Notes under the pieces: generated by a model | What the model was told of the DNA's origin: nothing | The model's input: only the letters and a program-made list of their open reading frames with translations | The model's database searches: none | Shown here: positions 1 to 7,645 of the stretch, piece by piece | Layout of the letters: each line of letters starts with the position of its first letter | Numbering within the stretch: position 1 is the first letter of the stretch | NCBI RefSeq assembly: GCF_937920395.1 | Contig: NZ_CALEVF010000118.1 | Span: 1 to 14,992, forward strand | DNA from: an uncultured Clostridium sp. | GTDB lineage: Bacteria > Bacillota > Clostridia > Clostridiales > Clostridiaceae | Direction of reading: 5' to 3' | Length of the DNA stretch: 14,992 nt | Made by a program: the position numbers and the translations under genes

Positions 1-156
1 TGCGATATCAAGGCTTTCAGAGCATTGTAAACATCAAGTTGATTTGTAGCAAGTTGGCAACCTTCTAACCTAATTATTTAATTTTTTCTTTGTTTTTGTT
101 ACTACTATATATATCGCTATGATTAATAATAACTTTATACTTTTTTAAAATATATT
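1..156. other. A+T-rich gap downstream of the fliT-like gene; possible edge of another gene
   Basis: This gap follows the last gene of the late flagellar unit and runs to the window edge. Bases 70-156 are almost pure A+T, with no G+C-rich hairpin that would make a convincing terminator. Bases 1-68 are richer in G+C. They can be read on the minus strand as an open stretch encoding TNQLDVYNALKALIS, but an in-frame TAA lies just upstream and no usable start codon with a ribosome site follows it. On the plus strand one frame stays open from base 3 to a TAA at 66-68, so a convergent gene could end here. I do not recognise either product. Confidence 0.3.
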
Positions 157-492
157 TTATATTTTTTTACTTAAAAAAACTGATTTAGATGGAAATTTGT
201 TATAACCCATCATTCCTGTCTGTCTTTTTTTACTTTTTTTAATGTTTTCTAATAAAGCATCTTTTTTATCTTTCATTCTAGCTTCTAAATCTTTCTCTAA
301 GTTTTCTATTTCATACTGTAAATATAATTTATTAAGTTCGACTTTTGTATAATTAATTTTATTCATATTATCTAAACTCAATTGCCTTTTCTGAAAGATT
401 TCATCTAGTTTTTCGTATTTTTCTGCTTTTACTGTTTCAATAATAGTCAGAGTAATATTTTTATATTCTATAAAACTTTCCTCTAAGTTCAA
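157..492 (-). CDS. fliT: FliT-like flagellar protein, probable export chaperone
   Basis: This is a 111-residue, highly charged, mostly helical protein with a coiled-coil look over about residues 15-90 (many Lys, Glu and Leu) and no membrane segment. Its position directly after fliD, 35 bases away, matches where FliT usually sits. FliT chaperones FliD and links it to the export apparatus in enterobacteria. The C-terminus (about residues 95-111: GYNKFPSKSVFLSKKI) has the Tyr...Ser-x-Phe...Lys-Lys-Ile tail I associate with clostridial FliT-like proteins. The start codon is TTG, preceded by AGGTGAT three bases upstream; no ATG nearby offers a better site. The name rests mainly on context, size and composition, so another small late flagellar factor is possible. 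Confidence 0.6.
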   Translation of the reverse strand: MNLEESFIEYKNITLTIIETVKAEKYEKLDEIFQKRQLSLDNMNKINYTKVELNKLYLQYEIENLEKDLEARMKDKKDALLENIKKSKKRQTGMMGYNKFPSKSVFLSKKI

Positions 493-527
493 TTTATCAC
501 CTGCTTTATATTAGATATTTATTTCAT

Positions 528-2636
528 TTATGATGAACTTGTTCCAAGCATAGAGCTAAGTGCACTTTGTTGTGAATTTAAAGCATTCATTGCCGTTTCT
601 AAAGCAGTAAATTTAGCATAATACCTAGTTGAAGCAGCATCAAGTTGACTTTGAAATTTAGTAATATTTAAAGTCTGGTTATAAACTTGGTCAGGCAATG
701 TGTTTTTACTGGCAGTCCCTGTAGTACTGTAATCATATTGCTTATTTACAAAAATATTCATAGATCCACTTAGCGTATAAGTACCATCTTTACCTAATCC
801 AGGCGACGCTACATAGTCCCTCAATATACTATCCATTCTTGTAAATATACCATCTTCCTTATACTTTTCTGAGCCTGCATAAGCCTGGTTAGTAGTTAAA
901 GTGCTACTTGAAGATCCAATGAACAATTTTTTAAAGTCATCCATGTTATTTTCAATAGCAGCCTTTAATTTTGCCTCATCCGAAATTACAAGCTTACCTC
1001 CATCTGTAGTGTCTGTTGAGGTTTGTATACCTACAGCATCAGTACCATAAGCACCAAAGCTTAAAGCAACCTTTCCAGTACTGCTATCTGTACTATCATA
1101 ACTACTATATACAGGTGAATAAAGTGTTCCTCGAAGTTGTGTAAGCAAACTACTTAAATAGTCATCTTTTTTAAGTATTCCCACTTTTGCTTTAGTTTCC
1201 CATGCCGTTATCTGAGTTTCACTCATACTTGTTTTTTGAGCATCAGTTAATGGAGAATAATTTTTATCTTTTGTTTCTGTTAATTTTGTATTAATTGTTG
1301 ATATTATCGTATTATAATCTTCAATAAAACTTTTTATATTCTTAACAACTGTATCTGAATTTGATGTTACAGTTACATTTGAAGTATCAGTCCCTGTATT
1401 AACTCCTACCAGGTTATATGTAACACCATTTACTGCGAATTTATTAGAACTTTGAGTAGTTGTTATGGCTGATTGACCTGGAGCAGTAATAGATACAACA
1501 GCATCTGTTCCTAATTTTGTTATTGTATTTGTTTTTGTTGTAACTTCATTTGGAGCTAATCCTGTAGTTTTTGAAGATGACACCGCTCCAGTTAAACCTA
1601 ACTTTGTTAATATACTATCTGTTCCACTAGTTTCAACCTCTGCTATATTAAATCCAGACGCTGAGCCATAACTTTTTGATTGAAATGAAATTTTTCCAGT
1701 TGTATCATCTATGCTCATTGTAACTGCTCCACCAGTTGCACTATTAACTTTGTCCATTAAATCTTTAACAGTAGATGTACTAGTTGAAGATATAGTTACC
1801 GGTTTAGCATTCGTAGCTGTATCATAGGATAGTGAGAAACTAGTATTCGTTGTAATTCCCAAATCTGATAATTTAGAAGTCGATGATATTCCACTATTAA
1901 TATTTTTATCTACAATTACATCTGTAACTGAACCAGCTTTTAAGTCTACTGTACCTGAAGATAGATTTGTAATCTTAATATATTCAATATTACCTTCTTT
2001 AACATAAGATGCAGTAATTTTACCATTTAAACTTGATGCTGCAATATTGTTGTTTAACTCTGTTACTAACCCCTTTGTTGTACTCGCAGTTAGCTTTGGC
2101 AATGTAAGTCCTGCTGTTTTAACTCCAGCTATAGTATTCCCAGATGCGTCAACACTGCTAGCTGTTGTTACATCAAATGTTAAAATATTACTAGTCCAGT
2201 TTGAAGCTGATGCAGCTATCATTGAATTATTAGAATTCCCTTCAACTTTAGCTTGTTCGGCCAGCTTACTTACATTCACCTTATATGTTCCAGCCTTTGC
2301 AGTTGCAGATGATGTTGCTGTAACTACAGAGGTTTCATCGCTTGCCGCTGTGTTAATATTCATAGAGCTTCCAGACAACATATATTTACTTGAAAGTGGA
2401 TCAAAATAATCCTGCAATCCTTTTACACCTGATATAATCCCTTTATATGCCTCCTGCTGCCACGCTAATGTTTGCTTTGCCTGGTTTGCCTTGTCTATTT
2501 TAAGTTGATAATTTGAAACCATAGACTTAACTACTGCATCCGTATCAATACCAGATGCCATACCTGATATTCTTAATAAATTAGAACTTGAAGTGATACT
2601 TGTAGTTGAAGTCGTACTTGGATAAATACTTGTCAT
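528..2636 (-). CDS. fliD: Flagellar filament cap protein FliD (hook-associated protein 2)
   Basis: FliD caps the growing filament and folds exported flagellin into place. The N-terminal domain is clear: ISGMASGIDTDAVVKSMV at about residues 23-40 is the family signature, followed by a helical stretch with Gln/Ala heptads to about residue 75. The C-terminal domain ends in a coiled coil at about 655-700 (LNITKFQSQLDAASTRYYAK and onward), which mediates cap assembly. At 702 residues it is much longer than the roughly 470-510 usual for FliD; the extra length lies in a Ser/Thr-rich middle (about residues 110-480). The start follows an AGGCGGTGATT ribosome site. It lies 18 bases after fliS and is presumably in the SigD-dependent late unit. 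FliS upstream and the FliT-like gene downstream form the usual trio. Confidence 0.96.
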   Translation of the reverse strand: MTSIYPSTTSTTSITSSSNLLRISGMASGIDTDAVVKSMVSNYQLKIDKANQAKQTLAWQQEAYKGIISGVKGLQDYFDPLSSKYMLSGSSMNINTAASDETSVVTATSSATAKAGTYKVNVSKLAEQAKVEGNSNNSMIAASASNWTSNILTFDVTTASSVDASGNTIAGVKTAGLTLPKLTASTTKGLVTELNNNIAASSLNGKITASYVKEGNIEYIKITNLSSGTVDLKAGSVTDVIVDKNINSGISSTSKLSDLGITTNTSFSLSYDTATNAKPVTISSTSTSTVKDLMDKVNSATGGAVTMSIDDTTGKISFQSKSYGSASGFNIAEVETSGTDSILTKLGLTGAVSSSKTTGLAPNEVTTKTNTITKLGTDAVVSITAPGQSAITTTQSSNKFAVNGVTYNLVGVNTGTDTSNVTVTSNSDTVVKNIKSFIEDYNTIISTINTKLTETKDKNYSPLTDAQKTSMSETQITAWETKAKVGILKKDDYLSSLLTQLRGTLYSPVYSSYDSTDSSTGKVALSFGAYGTDAVGIQTSTDTTDGGKLVISDEAKLKAAIENNMDDFKKLFIGSSSSTLTTNQAYAGSEKYKEDGIFTRMDSILRDYVASPGLGKDGTYTLSGSMNIFVNKQYDYSTTGTASKNTLPDQVYNQTLNITKFQSQLDAASTRYYAKFTALETAMNALNSQQSALSSMLGTSSS

Positions 2637-2654
2637 TTACAATCACCGCCTAAT

Positions 2655-3050
2655 TTATTTACCACCTTTAGATTTTTTATAAGCCTCGGTCCATGTATCC
2701 CTAACATCTTCAATTAATGGAATTATCTCATCCATTATTTTTTCACTTTTCTTAATATTAGCGTCTACAAGTCTTCTTGTTATAAATTCATAAACCTTCA
2801 TTAAACTTTCTGCCCATTCTCCACCTTTTGCCACATCCATGGTTGACATTAACTCATAAAATATATTTTGAGTTTTAACAATATTTTCATGAGCTTTATT
2901 AACATTCTTGTCAATTATGGCCTGTCTACCTATTTTGGAGAATTTAGTAGCCCCCTCCACAAGCATTAAAAGTAATTGATCTTTTGATGCAAAATTCACA
3001 CTATTGCTTTTATAAGTATTGAATGCATTTCCATAAGCGTTCATTGCCAT
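2655..3050 (-). CDS. fliS: Flagellin export chaperone FliS
   Basis: FliS binds the C-terminal helices of flagellin in the cytoplasm, prevents early polymerisation and hands it to the export gate; in Bacillus it also affects FliW/CsrA partitioning by holding flagellin. The 131 residues match the family's length. Recognisable parts are the N-terminal Tyr-x5-Tyr-x-SNSVNFAS segment, LLLMLVEGA at about 26-34 and the helix YEFITRRLVDANIKK at about 87-101 (family pattern YDYMxRRLxEAN). The first ATG has an AAGGAG only one base away but a GGGG nine bases away. A second ATG two codons in (position 3044) has AAGGAG seven bases upstream, so either may be used; the MA-start resembles other FliS proteins. 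It sits 12 bases after an unknown ORF and 18 before fliD. Confidence 0.95.
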   Translation of the reverse strand: MAMNAYGNAFNTYKSNSVNFASKDQLLLMLVEGATKFSKIGRQAIIDKNVNKAHENIVKTQNIFYELMSTMDVAKGGEWAESLMKVYEFITRRLVDANIKKSEKIMDEIIPLIEDVRDTWTEAYKKSKGGK

Positions 3051-3062
3051 ACTCCTTCACCC

Positions 3063-3353
3063 CTACTTTTTAGTATCTATAAAATTTCCTAAGTTTCTTT
3101 GTTCATTTTCTAAAGTTTCTTTAAACCCATGTACATCATATTGCACATCTTTAAATGCTCTTACAGTTATTTTGTGTTTCTTTTTATATTTTAATAACTT
3201 ACCACTAAATTCTTCATAGGCCTTTGAATTGTCTTTATGCTCTCTGTCTTTATTTATTGCTATCTCACCTTTTCTATGAACTATACCAGATTTAGTTGTC
3301 TCTTTAACTCTTCGTCTTATTTCAACATCTATTTTGTTTAATTTAAACTCCAT
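3063..3353 (-). CDS. Unrecognised 96-residue basic protein in the flagellar operon
   Basis: I do not recognise this family with confidence. The product is small, very hydrophilic and Lys/Glu/Arg-rich, with no signal peptide, membrane segment or cysteine. The start (MEFKLNKIDVEI) is supported by a strong GGGAGG seven bases upstream. Charged segments such as IRRRVKETTKSGIVHRKG at about residues 12-29 and LLKYKKKHKITVRAF at about 53-67 suggest nucleic-acid or protein binding, but this is a guess. It lies between the CsrA-FlaG ORF (51 bases upstream) and fliS (12 bases downstream), so it is almost certainly co-transcribed with late flagellar genes. Being a real gene is supported by its ribosome site, tight packing and codon use like its neighbours. 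A role in filament assembly or its regulation is an inference from position only. Confidence 0.75.
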   Translation of the reverse strand: MEFKLNKIDVEIRRRVKETTKSGIVHRKGEIAINKDREHKDNSKAYEEFSGKLLKYKKKHKITVRAFKDVQYDVHGFKETLENEQRNLGNFIDTKK

Positions 3354-3404
3354 AATATTCCTCCCAACTTTATTCGAGTGGGTAATGACTTTTCAAATTA
3401 TAAA

Positions 3405-3980
3405 TTACGCTTTTTTATCCATTAAAATACCAGCCATTTCACACATTTTAGCTACCATATCGAGTATTTTTTTTGATGGAATTTCTTCAATTACTACATT
3501 AGTATTATTATCAACAACTTTTATAATCATTTGGTTAAGAATATCATGCTTTTCATATTGAAGATGGGTACCTTCACCCTCTAGAAATCTATTTATTTTA
3601 TTAACTGCATTTTTAATTTCTTTTTCACTATTTTCTTTTTCAGTAATTAACTTATTGTTTTCAGAAGATTTTAAAGTCCTAGTATTCTGTTCCGTTTTAT
3701 AAAATTTATCTAAATCAATGAAGTCATTCTTAATGTTACCCCCAATATCCATATTCCCCCCCCATTTGGTATCTAATTTTTCTAAGGCCGATGTATTAAA
3801 AATTGTAGCTCTTTGATTTTCATCAATAACTTCTTTATAAAGTTCACTCCTTAAAATACCAATTTCTCTTGGAGCATTTATAGCAATTTTTACAGAAGCA
3901 TTTTCAACCTTAATTATGGTTATTTCAATGTCATCACCTATCAATAGGGATTCGCCTTTTTTTCTACCTATTACTAACAT
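3405..3980 (-). CDS. csrA: CsrA-FlaG fusion: translational regulator joined to flagellar protein FlaG
   Basis: The 191-residue ORF holds two normally separate proteins. Residues 1-72 are a complete CsrA ([20 protein letters not shown], then [15 protein letters not shown]), an RNA-binding dimer that blocks ribosome access at GGA motifs and, in Bacillus, represses flagellin synthesis until FliW binds it. Residues 77-191 are a complete FlaG of about 115 residues, with the family's C-terminal pattern ([25 protein letters not shown], Pro-Ser-Lys-Lys then a closing helix) at about 152-176. FlaG affects filament length. The junction is a run of eight G (3756-3763) encoding Trp-Gly-Gly, followed by an ATG (codon 77) that would be FlaG's own start. 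With seven or nine G, CsrA would stop at 89 or 81 residues and FlaG would be separate. The csrA start overlaps the end of fliW by 7 bases. Confidence 0.9.
   Translation of the reverse strand: MLVIGRKKGESLLIGDDIEITIIKVENASVKIAINAPREIGILRSELYKEVIDENQRATIFNTSALEKLDTKWGGNMDIGGNIKNDFIDLDKFYKTEQNTRTLKSSENNKLITEKENSEKEIKNAVNKINRFLEGEGTHLQYEKHDILNQMIIKVVDNNTNVVIEEIPSKKILDMVAKMCEMAGILMDKKA
3638..3752 (-). other. Possible independent start of FlaG inside the fusion
   Basis: The ATG at 3750-3752 is in frame with the fusion and is preceded three bases away by the eight-G run, a possible though closely spaced ribosome site (G-rich tracts can pair with the 16S tail partly through G-U). From here to the stop at 3405 the product would be a normal 115-residue FlaG beginning [10 protein letters not shown]. 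FlaG could therefore be made alone by internal initiation even while the fusion frame is open. The interval given covers only the first part of that reading frame. Confidence 0.5.
3756..3763 (-). repeat. Eight-G homopolymer at the csrA/flaG junction
   Basis: On the coding strand the sequence reads AAATGGGGGGGGAATATGG. The run holds the CsrA and FlaG frames together only at eight G (or eight plus or minus three). One fewer gives a TAG stop 14 codons on, after residue 89; one more gives a TAA stop after residue 81. It also occupies the place where a flaG ribosome site would be. Homopolymer G runs of this length are prone to polymerase slippage and also to sequencing error. Confidence 0.85.
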
Positions 3981-4426
3981 TTTTTGTCCCCCCTACTACT
4001 TTTTATAGTAAATAGAGGTTCCTTTATTTTGTACTTACCATTATCCAATATTAATTGCTCACCTAATTTTTCTTTTATATTAATAAGGATTGGAGCTTTC
4101 AAATTTGTAGTCATATTCTTAATATCAGAACTTAACGTGACTGTAGTTAATACTAAAACATCTTCCGGTTTAACTACTTCAAGTTCTTGTACATATATAT
4201 CTGGTATTTTAAATTCATAATCTTGTATTACAGCATAGGGAGATACCATAACTAGACCAATTTCAATATCTTCAATTGAGTGTAATATGCTAAAAACTTC
4301 ATTCTTTTCTAAGGGGAAAATTATAAATCTTTTTAACTCCTTAAATCCCGGTAATCCCTTTTTAAACACAATAACATCCTCATCACTATATTTGTGAACT
4401 CCATGGTACTTAGTTACTAACTCCAT
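3974..4426 (-). CDS. fliW: Flagellar assembly factor FliW, CsrA antagonist
   Basis: FliW binds either flagellin or CsrA in the cytoplasm. When flagellin is exported, free FliW captures CsrA and flagellin translation resumes. The protein shows the family pattern: TKYHG near the N-terminus, [22 protein letters not shown] at its centre (the GLPGF motif is typical), then [17 protein letters not shown] and LTTVTL...[11 protein letters not shown]. An upstream ATG at 4456 would add ten residues but has no ribosome site. An AAAGGAG lies 12 bases before the ATG at 4424-4426, and FliW proteins begin about here, so I use that start (150 residues). The gene overlaps csrA by 7 bases, a coupling that fits their function as a partner pair, and follows flgL after a short A+T-rich gap. 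Confidence 0.95.
   Translation of the reverse strand: MELVTKYHGVHKYSDEDVIVFKKGLPGFKELKRFIIFPLEKNEVFSILHSIEDIEIGLVMVSPYAVIQDYEFKIPDIYVQELEVVKPEDVLVLTTVTLSSDIKNMTTNLKAPILINIKEKLGEQLILDNGKYKIKEPLFTIKSSRGDKKC
3983..3996 (-). promoter_or_regulatory. Ribosome-binding site of csrA with a six-G run
   Basis: The coding strand reads TAGTAGGGGGGACAAAAAATG ahead of csrA. The G-rich Shine-Dalgarno lies inside the last codons of fliW (encoding Ser-Arg-Gly-Asp), so csrA translation should be coupled to fliW. The run ends in GGA, the core of CsrA binding sites, so CsrA could in principle repress its own translation here; that is inference from one motif, and no obvious hairpin presents it. Confidence 0.55.
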
Positions 4427-4467
4427 AGTAGAAATCAACTCCTTTATATATATCATGTATATACATT

Positions 4468-4492
4468 AAAAATCATTTTCTTTATGATTTTT
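4468..4492 (-). other. Weak A+T-rich hairpin between flgL and fliW
   Basis: A nine-base inverted repeat (AAAAATCAT / ATGATTTTT) with a seven-base loop lies just after flgL, with T residues following the second arm on the transcribed strand. It holds a single G-C pair, so it is weak as a terminator. It could cause partial attenuation or be an RNA processing or stability element. The palindrome ATGTATATACAT at 4455-4466 follows directly. Neither has proven function. Confidence 0.25.
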
Positions 4493-4507
4493 TTATACTT
4501 ATTTCTA

Positions 4508-5812
4508 TTATAGATAATCGAGTAATGTAGGCTGAATTACCTTAGCACTTGTCTGAAGTGATGCAGTATATACATTTTGCATAGTAGCATATTCCATTGC
4601 TTTTTGCGTAATATCTATATTTTGTGTTGTAGATAAAATTTCTGTCATACTATCATTTTGATCATCATTTCTTGTTGAGGCACTAGTCATACTATTTTGT
4701 TTAGCACCAACCTCAGAACGCAAACTAAGTATATTAGTCATAGCTGCTTGAATCCCTGTTAAATCTTCATTTGTAAGTTTACTCTTATCGGTAGCACTTG
4801 CAGAATCAAGGTGACTAGTAATATTGGATAGTAATTTCATAAGATTATTATCACCTGCTGCATAGTTAATTACTTGATTTGCTGTTACATTATAATCCAT
4901 AGTTACACCCTGTGATATTTCTACTAATAACTTGTTTGGTCCTTGACTTAATCCTAAATCTTTAGTTATAGTATTATTACCAATATCCGAGAACGTCATT
5001 GTATCTGATGGAGTAATATCAAATCCCCCATCAGCATTTGCTGCAACTAAAACTGTACTTGGGTCAATATACCCAGTATCTCCCACTCCCTTTGCTCCAT
5101 TTGCAGTTTTTATTGACGTTTGAATGCTCCCTTGAAGCGTAGCTGCTGCCTCTTTCATTGTTGTTGGTGTATTAACACTAGTAATAGCAGCAGATGTCGT
5201 TACTTGCATTGACACTCCATTTATGGTCATGTTAAATGAAGACCCTAAAGCTACTGGTTTACCAGCATAAGTAAGTGTAGTTGTAGGTGTAGTTGTAGTT
5301 CCTGAAGTTACAAGTTTGGTAATTGCCCTTGGCTTTATATTAGTAACTAATTCAGTATTCCCACCTACAACCTTTGTACCCACCGGTTTAGTTGTTGCAT
5401 TTGTTCCACCAAATAGATATTTACCATCAAAACTTCCATTAAGTGTTTGTGAAATTGACGCAACCTCTTGATTTATTACATCTTTAACAGCTGTTAACTC
5501 ATCACTTGTGTAAGTCCCAGTGGATGATTGTAATAATCCTTCAATTTTTCCAATAGAATCACTTATATTGCTTAACGCCGTATCTGTCAAATCAAGCCAA
5601 TTACTTGTGTCCTTGATATTGGTGTTGTATTGCGTATTTGCTGCAATATCTGAATTTATTCTCATTATTTTTGAAGCTTTAGCTGGATCATCAGAAGCTT
5701 TGCTTATTTCCTTACCAGAACTCATTTGATTTTGAATATTACTTAAATTACTTAGATTTGTTCTCATGTCTCTTAAAAAATTATCTGAAAGCATCTTATT
5801 TGTTACTCTCAT
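4508..5812 (-). CDS. flgL: Flagellar hook-filament junction protein FlgL (HAP3)
   Basis: FlgL joins the hook-side junction protein FlgK to the flagellin filament and is exported through the flagellar type III system. The N-terminus (MRVTNKMLSDNFLRDM, then NQMSSGKEISKASDDPAKAS at about 28-47) is the flagellin/FlgL D0-D1 signature. The C-terminus (TQNIDITQKAMEYATMQNVYTASLQ, about 397-421) is the matching helix. No N-terminal signal peptide is present, as expected for this export route. At 434 residues it exceeds the about 300 of Bacillus FlgL; the extra part is a Thr/Gly-rich central region at about 145-340, where surface domains sit in this family. The start follows TAGGAGTGATAAT. It is 38 bases from flgK and belongs to the flgM late unit. 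Confidence 0.95.
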   Translation of the reverse strand: MRVTNKMLSDNFLRDMRTNLSNLSNIQNQMSSGKEISKASDDPAKASKIMRINSDIAANTQYNTNIKDTSNWLDLTDTALSNISDSIGKIEGLLQSSTGTYTSDELTAVKDVINQEVASISQTLNGSFDGKYLFGGTNATTKPVGTKVVGGNTELVTNIKPRAITKLVTSGTTTTPTTTLTYAGKPVALGSSFNMTINGVSMQVTTSAAITSVNTPTTMKEAAATLQGSIQTSIKTANGAKGVGDTGYIDPSTVLVAANADGGFDITPSDTMTFSDIGNNTITKDLGLSQGPNKLLVEISQGVTMDYNVTANQVINYAAGDNNLMKLLSNITSHLDSASATDKSKLTNEDLTGIQAAMTNILSLRSEVGAKQNSMTSASTRNDDQNDSMTEILSTTQNIDITQKAMEYATMQNVYTASLQTSAKVIQPTLLDYL

Positions 5813-5850
5813 ATTATCACTCCTAAATTCGACTCTTTAGACTAAAAAAA

Positions 5851-7641
5851 TTATTTTTTTAATCCGTTAATAATTAAATCAAGCAATTCATCAACTGTTG
5901 ATATAATTTTTGCATTAGCAGCGTAAGCATGTTGATATTGAATCATATTAGCCATTTCCTCATCTAATGATACTCCTGATACTGAGCTTCTTGACTCCTC
6001 AAGTGAGGAAAGTGATGCTTCATTATTTTTAACATTTCGTATTTCTGCCTGAGTTTTTACTCCTAAATTATTAACTGTATTTGTAAAATAACCACTTGCC
6101 GTCATACCATTAGGAAGTGAACTAATTGTACTAATTCCAGTTGTAGCATCAACAGCAAAATTACCATTTAGAAATTGTGCTCTCGTTGTTGCTGTACCTA
6201 TACCCTGAATATCTAGTTTTACATCTCTAAGATCTGCAATAGCTAATGCTCTAGTCCCATCATTTGTTCCTGCAGTGTCACCTACTCCAGTTTTTATTAA
6301 CGTAACATCACTAATAATTTTTGGATTAACTGTAATGTTGCCTGCCGTTATGCCTTCCTCAGTACCACCAGCAACTCCATTAACAAAAAATGGAGTTGTG
6401 TCCTTGCTTGCATCACTTTCTCCGCTTTCTACTGCATTCACAGAAAATGCAATGCCCTTAGCTAAACTATTTAATTGATCAATATAACTATTTATATCAG
6501 TTTGAACTGTAGTGTATCCACTTAATTCTCCTGTTTTTGATTCAAAAAGTTTATATTCAGCTGTGGATGTAGCAGCAGCTACATTACCACCGTCAACTGC
6601 TGGTATTTCAGTTCCAACAGTTGAGTCACTCCCAATAAATTCTGTGCCTTTAAGTCTGCTTCCACTTTTATTTATAGCGTACCCTTCTTTATCTGCCCAA
6701 AGTACCCTTCCTTGATCTAAACTTGTATATTGATCTTTACTTAACGCCATTGTCATTGTTACTTTATTTGCATCTGATGTTGTATCTCCACCTTTGTAAT
6801 ATGTAACATCATAACTTCCAGTAACGCCAGTCGTAGGTACAATACTACTTACATAAGAAAATCTATTTACTTCATCATTAGGATTTGACTTTACAAGGTA
6901 TGCATTATCCATACCTCCAGAATCTGTAGGTTTAAGATCCTCTCCTGATAAAGTTTTTTTATCAATTGTTATGCCGAATTTCACGCTTAACTGATCTAAT
7001 AATAGATCTCTCTTATCCATTAAATCATTTGGCTGAGCCCCGGATATTTTCACATTTATAACTTGTTGATTTAACTGATTTACTTGATCAAGCATGCTGT
7101 TAATATCTACTACATCCTGCTTTATTACATCCTGAGCATTTCCTTTGAGCTTTACTAATTGATTATAAGTACTATTTAGCTGATCCGTAAGTACTTTAGA
7201 TTGTTGCGATACTACAGTTCTTGTACTTGCAACTTCTGGACTTTTTGAAAGTGTTTGCCAAGCATTATAAACATTATCTAATGAACTTGATATTCCAGTA
7301 TCACTAAGGCCATTAATAACGCCTTCAACTTCCGACAAAACCTCTTCACGCGCGTCCGCTGAACCTAACGCACCATTTTGTGCTCTTACACGGTAATCTA
7401 AATAATCATCTCTGATTCTTGTTATTGAAGAAACTTGAACACCAGTACCTAATTGTCCTGGCCCTGCTGCATTGTTCATAGATGTAGCTCCAAATGGAGT
7501 TGTAGCTTCCAAATTAGCCCTTTGCCTTGAATACCCGACCGTATTAGCATTAGCTATGTTATGAGTTGTTACATCAAGTGCTGTCTGCTGGGCACTCATA
7601 CCTCTTACTGCTATATTAAAAGTTGAAAACATTCCTGACAT
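5851..7641 (-). CDS. flgK: Flagellar hook-associated protein FlgK (HAP1)
   Basis: FlgK sits between the hook and FlgL. The N-terminal rod/hook signature is clear: TALDVTTHNIANANTVGYSR at about 21-40, and the C-terminal D0 helix is clear too: EEMANMIQYQHAYAANAKII then VDELLDLIINGL at about 560-595. The 596 residues are longer than the about 510 of Bacillus FlgK, mainly in the Ser/Thr/Asp-rich middle (about 230-490). The start ATG is preceded by GAGGTGATTGG, and the gene begins only four bases after flgN ends, so the ribosome site overlaps the flgN stop. FlgN upstream is its likely export chaperone. No unusual codon use or break was seen. Confidence 0.97.
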   Translation of the reverse strand: MSGMFSTFNIAVRGMSAQQTALDVTTHNIANANTVGYSRQRANLEATTPFGATSMNNAAGPGQLGTGVQVSSITRIRDDYLDYRVRAQNGALGSADAREEVLSEVEGVINGLSDTGISSSLDNVYNAWQTLSKSPEVASTRTVVSQQSKVLTDQLNSTYNQLVKLKGNAQDVIKQDVVDINSMLDQVNQLNQQVINVKISGAQPNDLMDKRDLLLDQLSVKFGITIDKKTLSGEDLKPTDSGGMDNAYLVKSNPNDEVNRFSYVSSIVPTTGVTGSYDVTYYKGGDTTSDANKVTMTMALSKDQYTSLDQGRVLWADKEGYAINKSGSRLKGTEFIGSDSTVGTEIPAVDGGNVAAATSTAEYKLFESKTGELSGYTTVQTDINSYIDQLNSLAKGIAFSVNAVESGESDASKDTTPFFVNGVAGGTEEGITAGNITVNPKIISDVTLIKTGVGDTAGTNDGTRALAIADLRDVKLDIQGIGTATTRAQFLNGNFAVDATTGISTISSLPNGMTASGYFTNTVNNLGVKTQAEIRNVKNNEASLSSLEESRSSVSGVSLDEEMANMIQYQHAYAANAKIISTVDELLDLIINGLKK

Positions 7642-7645
7642 CCAA

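Noticed and set aside
2047..2409. 120-codon open frame on the plus strand inside fliD
   Set aside because: It is antisense to a clearly coding FliD region and its product is a hydrophobic mirror of Ser/Thr-rich codons, with no ribosome site.
3354..3404. TTGAAA with ATAAAG 17 bases on, as a promoter for the 96-residue ORF
   Set aside because: The -10 match is poor and the sequence lies in a short gap within an otherwise continuous operon.
5851..5880. A-run and T-run inverted repeat just after flgK as a terminator
   Set aside because: It contains only A and T pairs, and flgL follows with a good ribosome site after 38 bases, so termination is unlikely.
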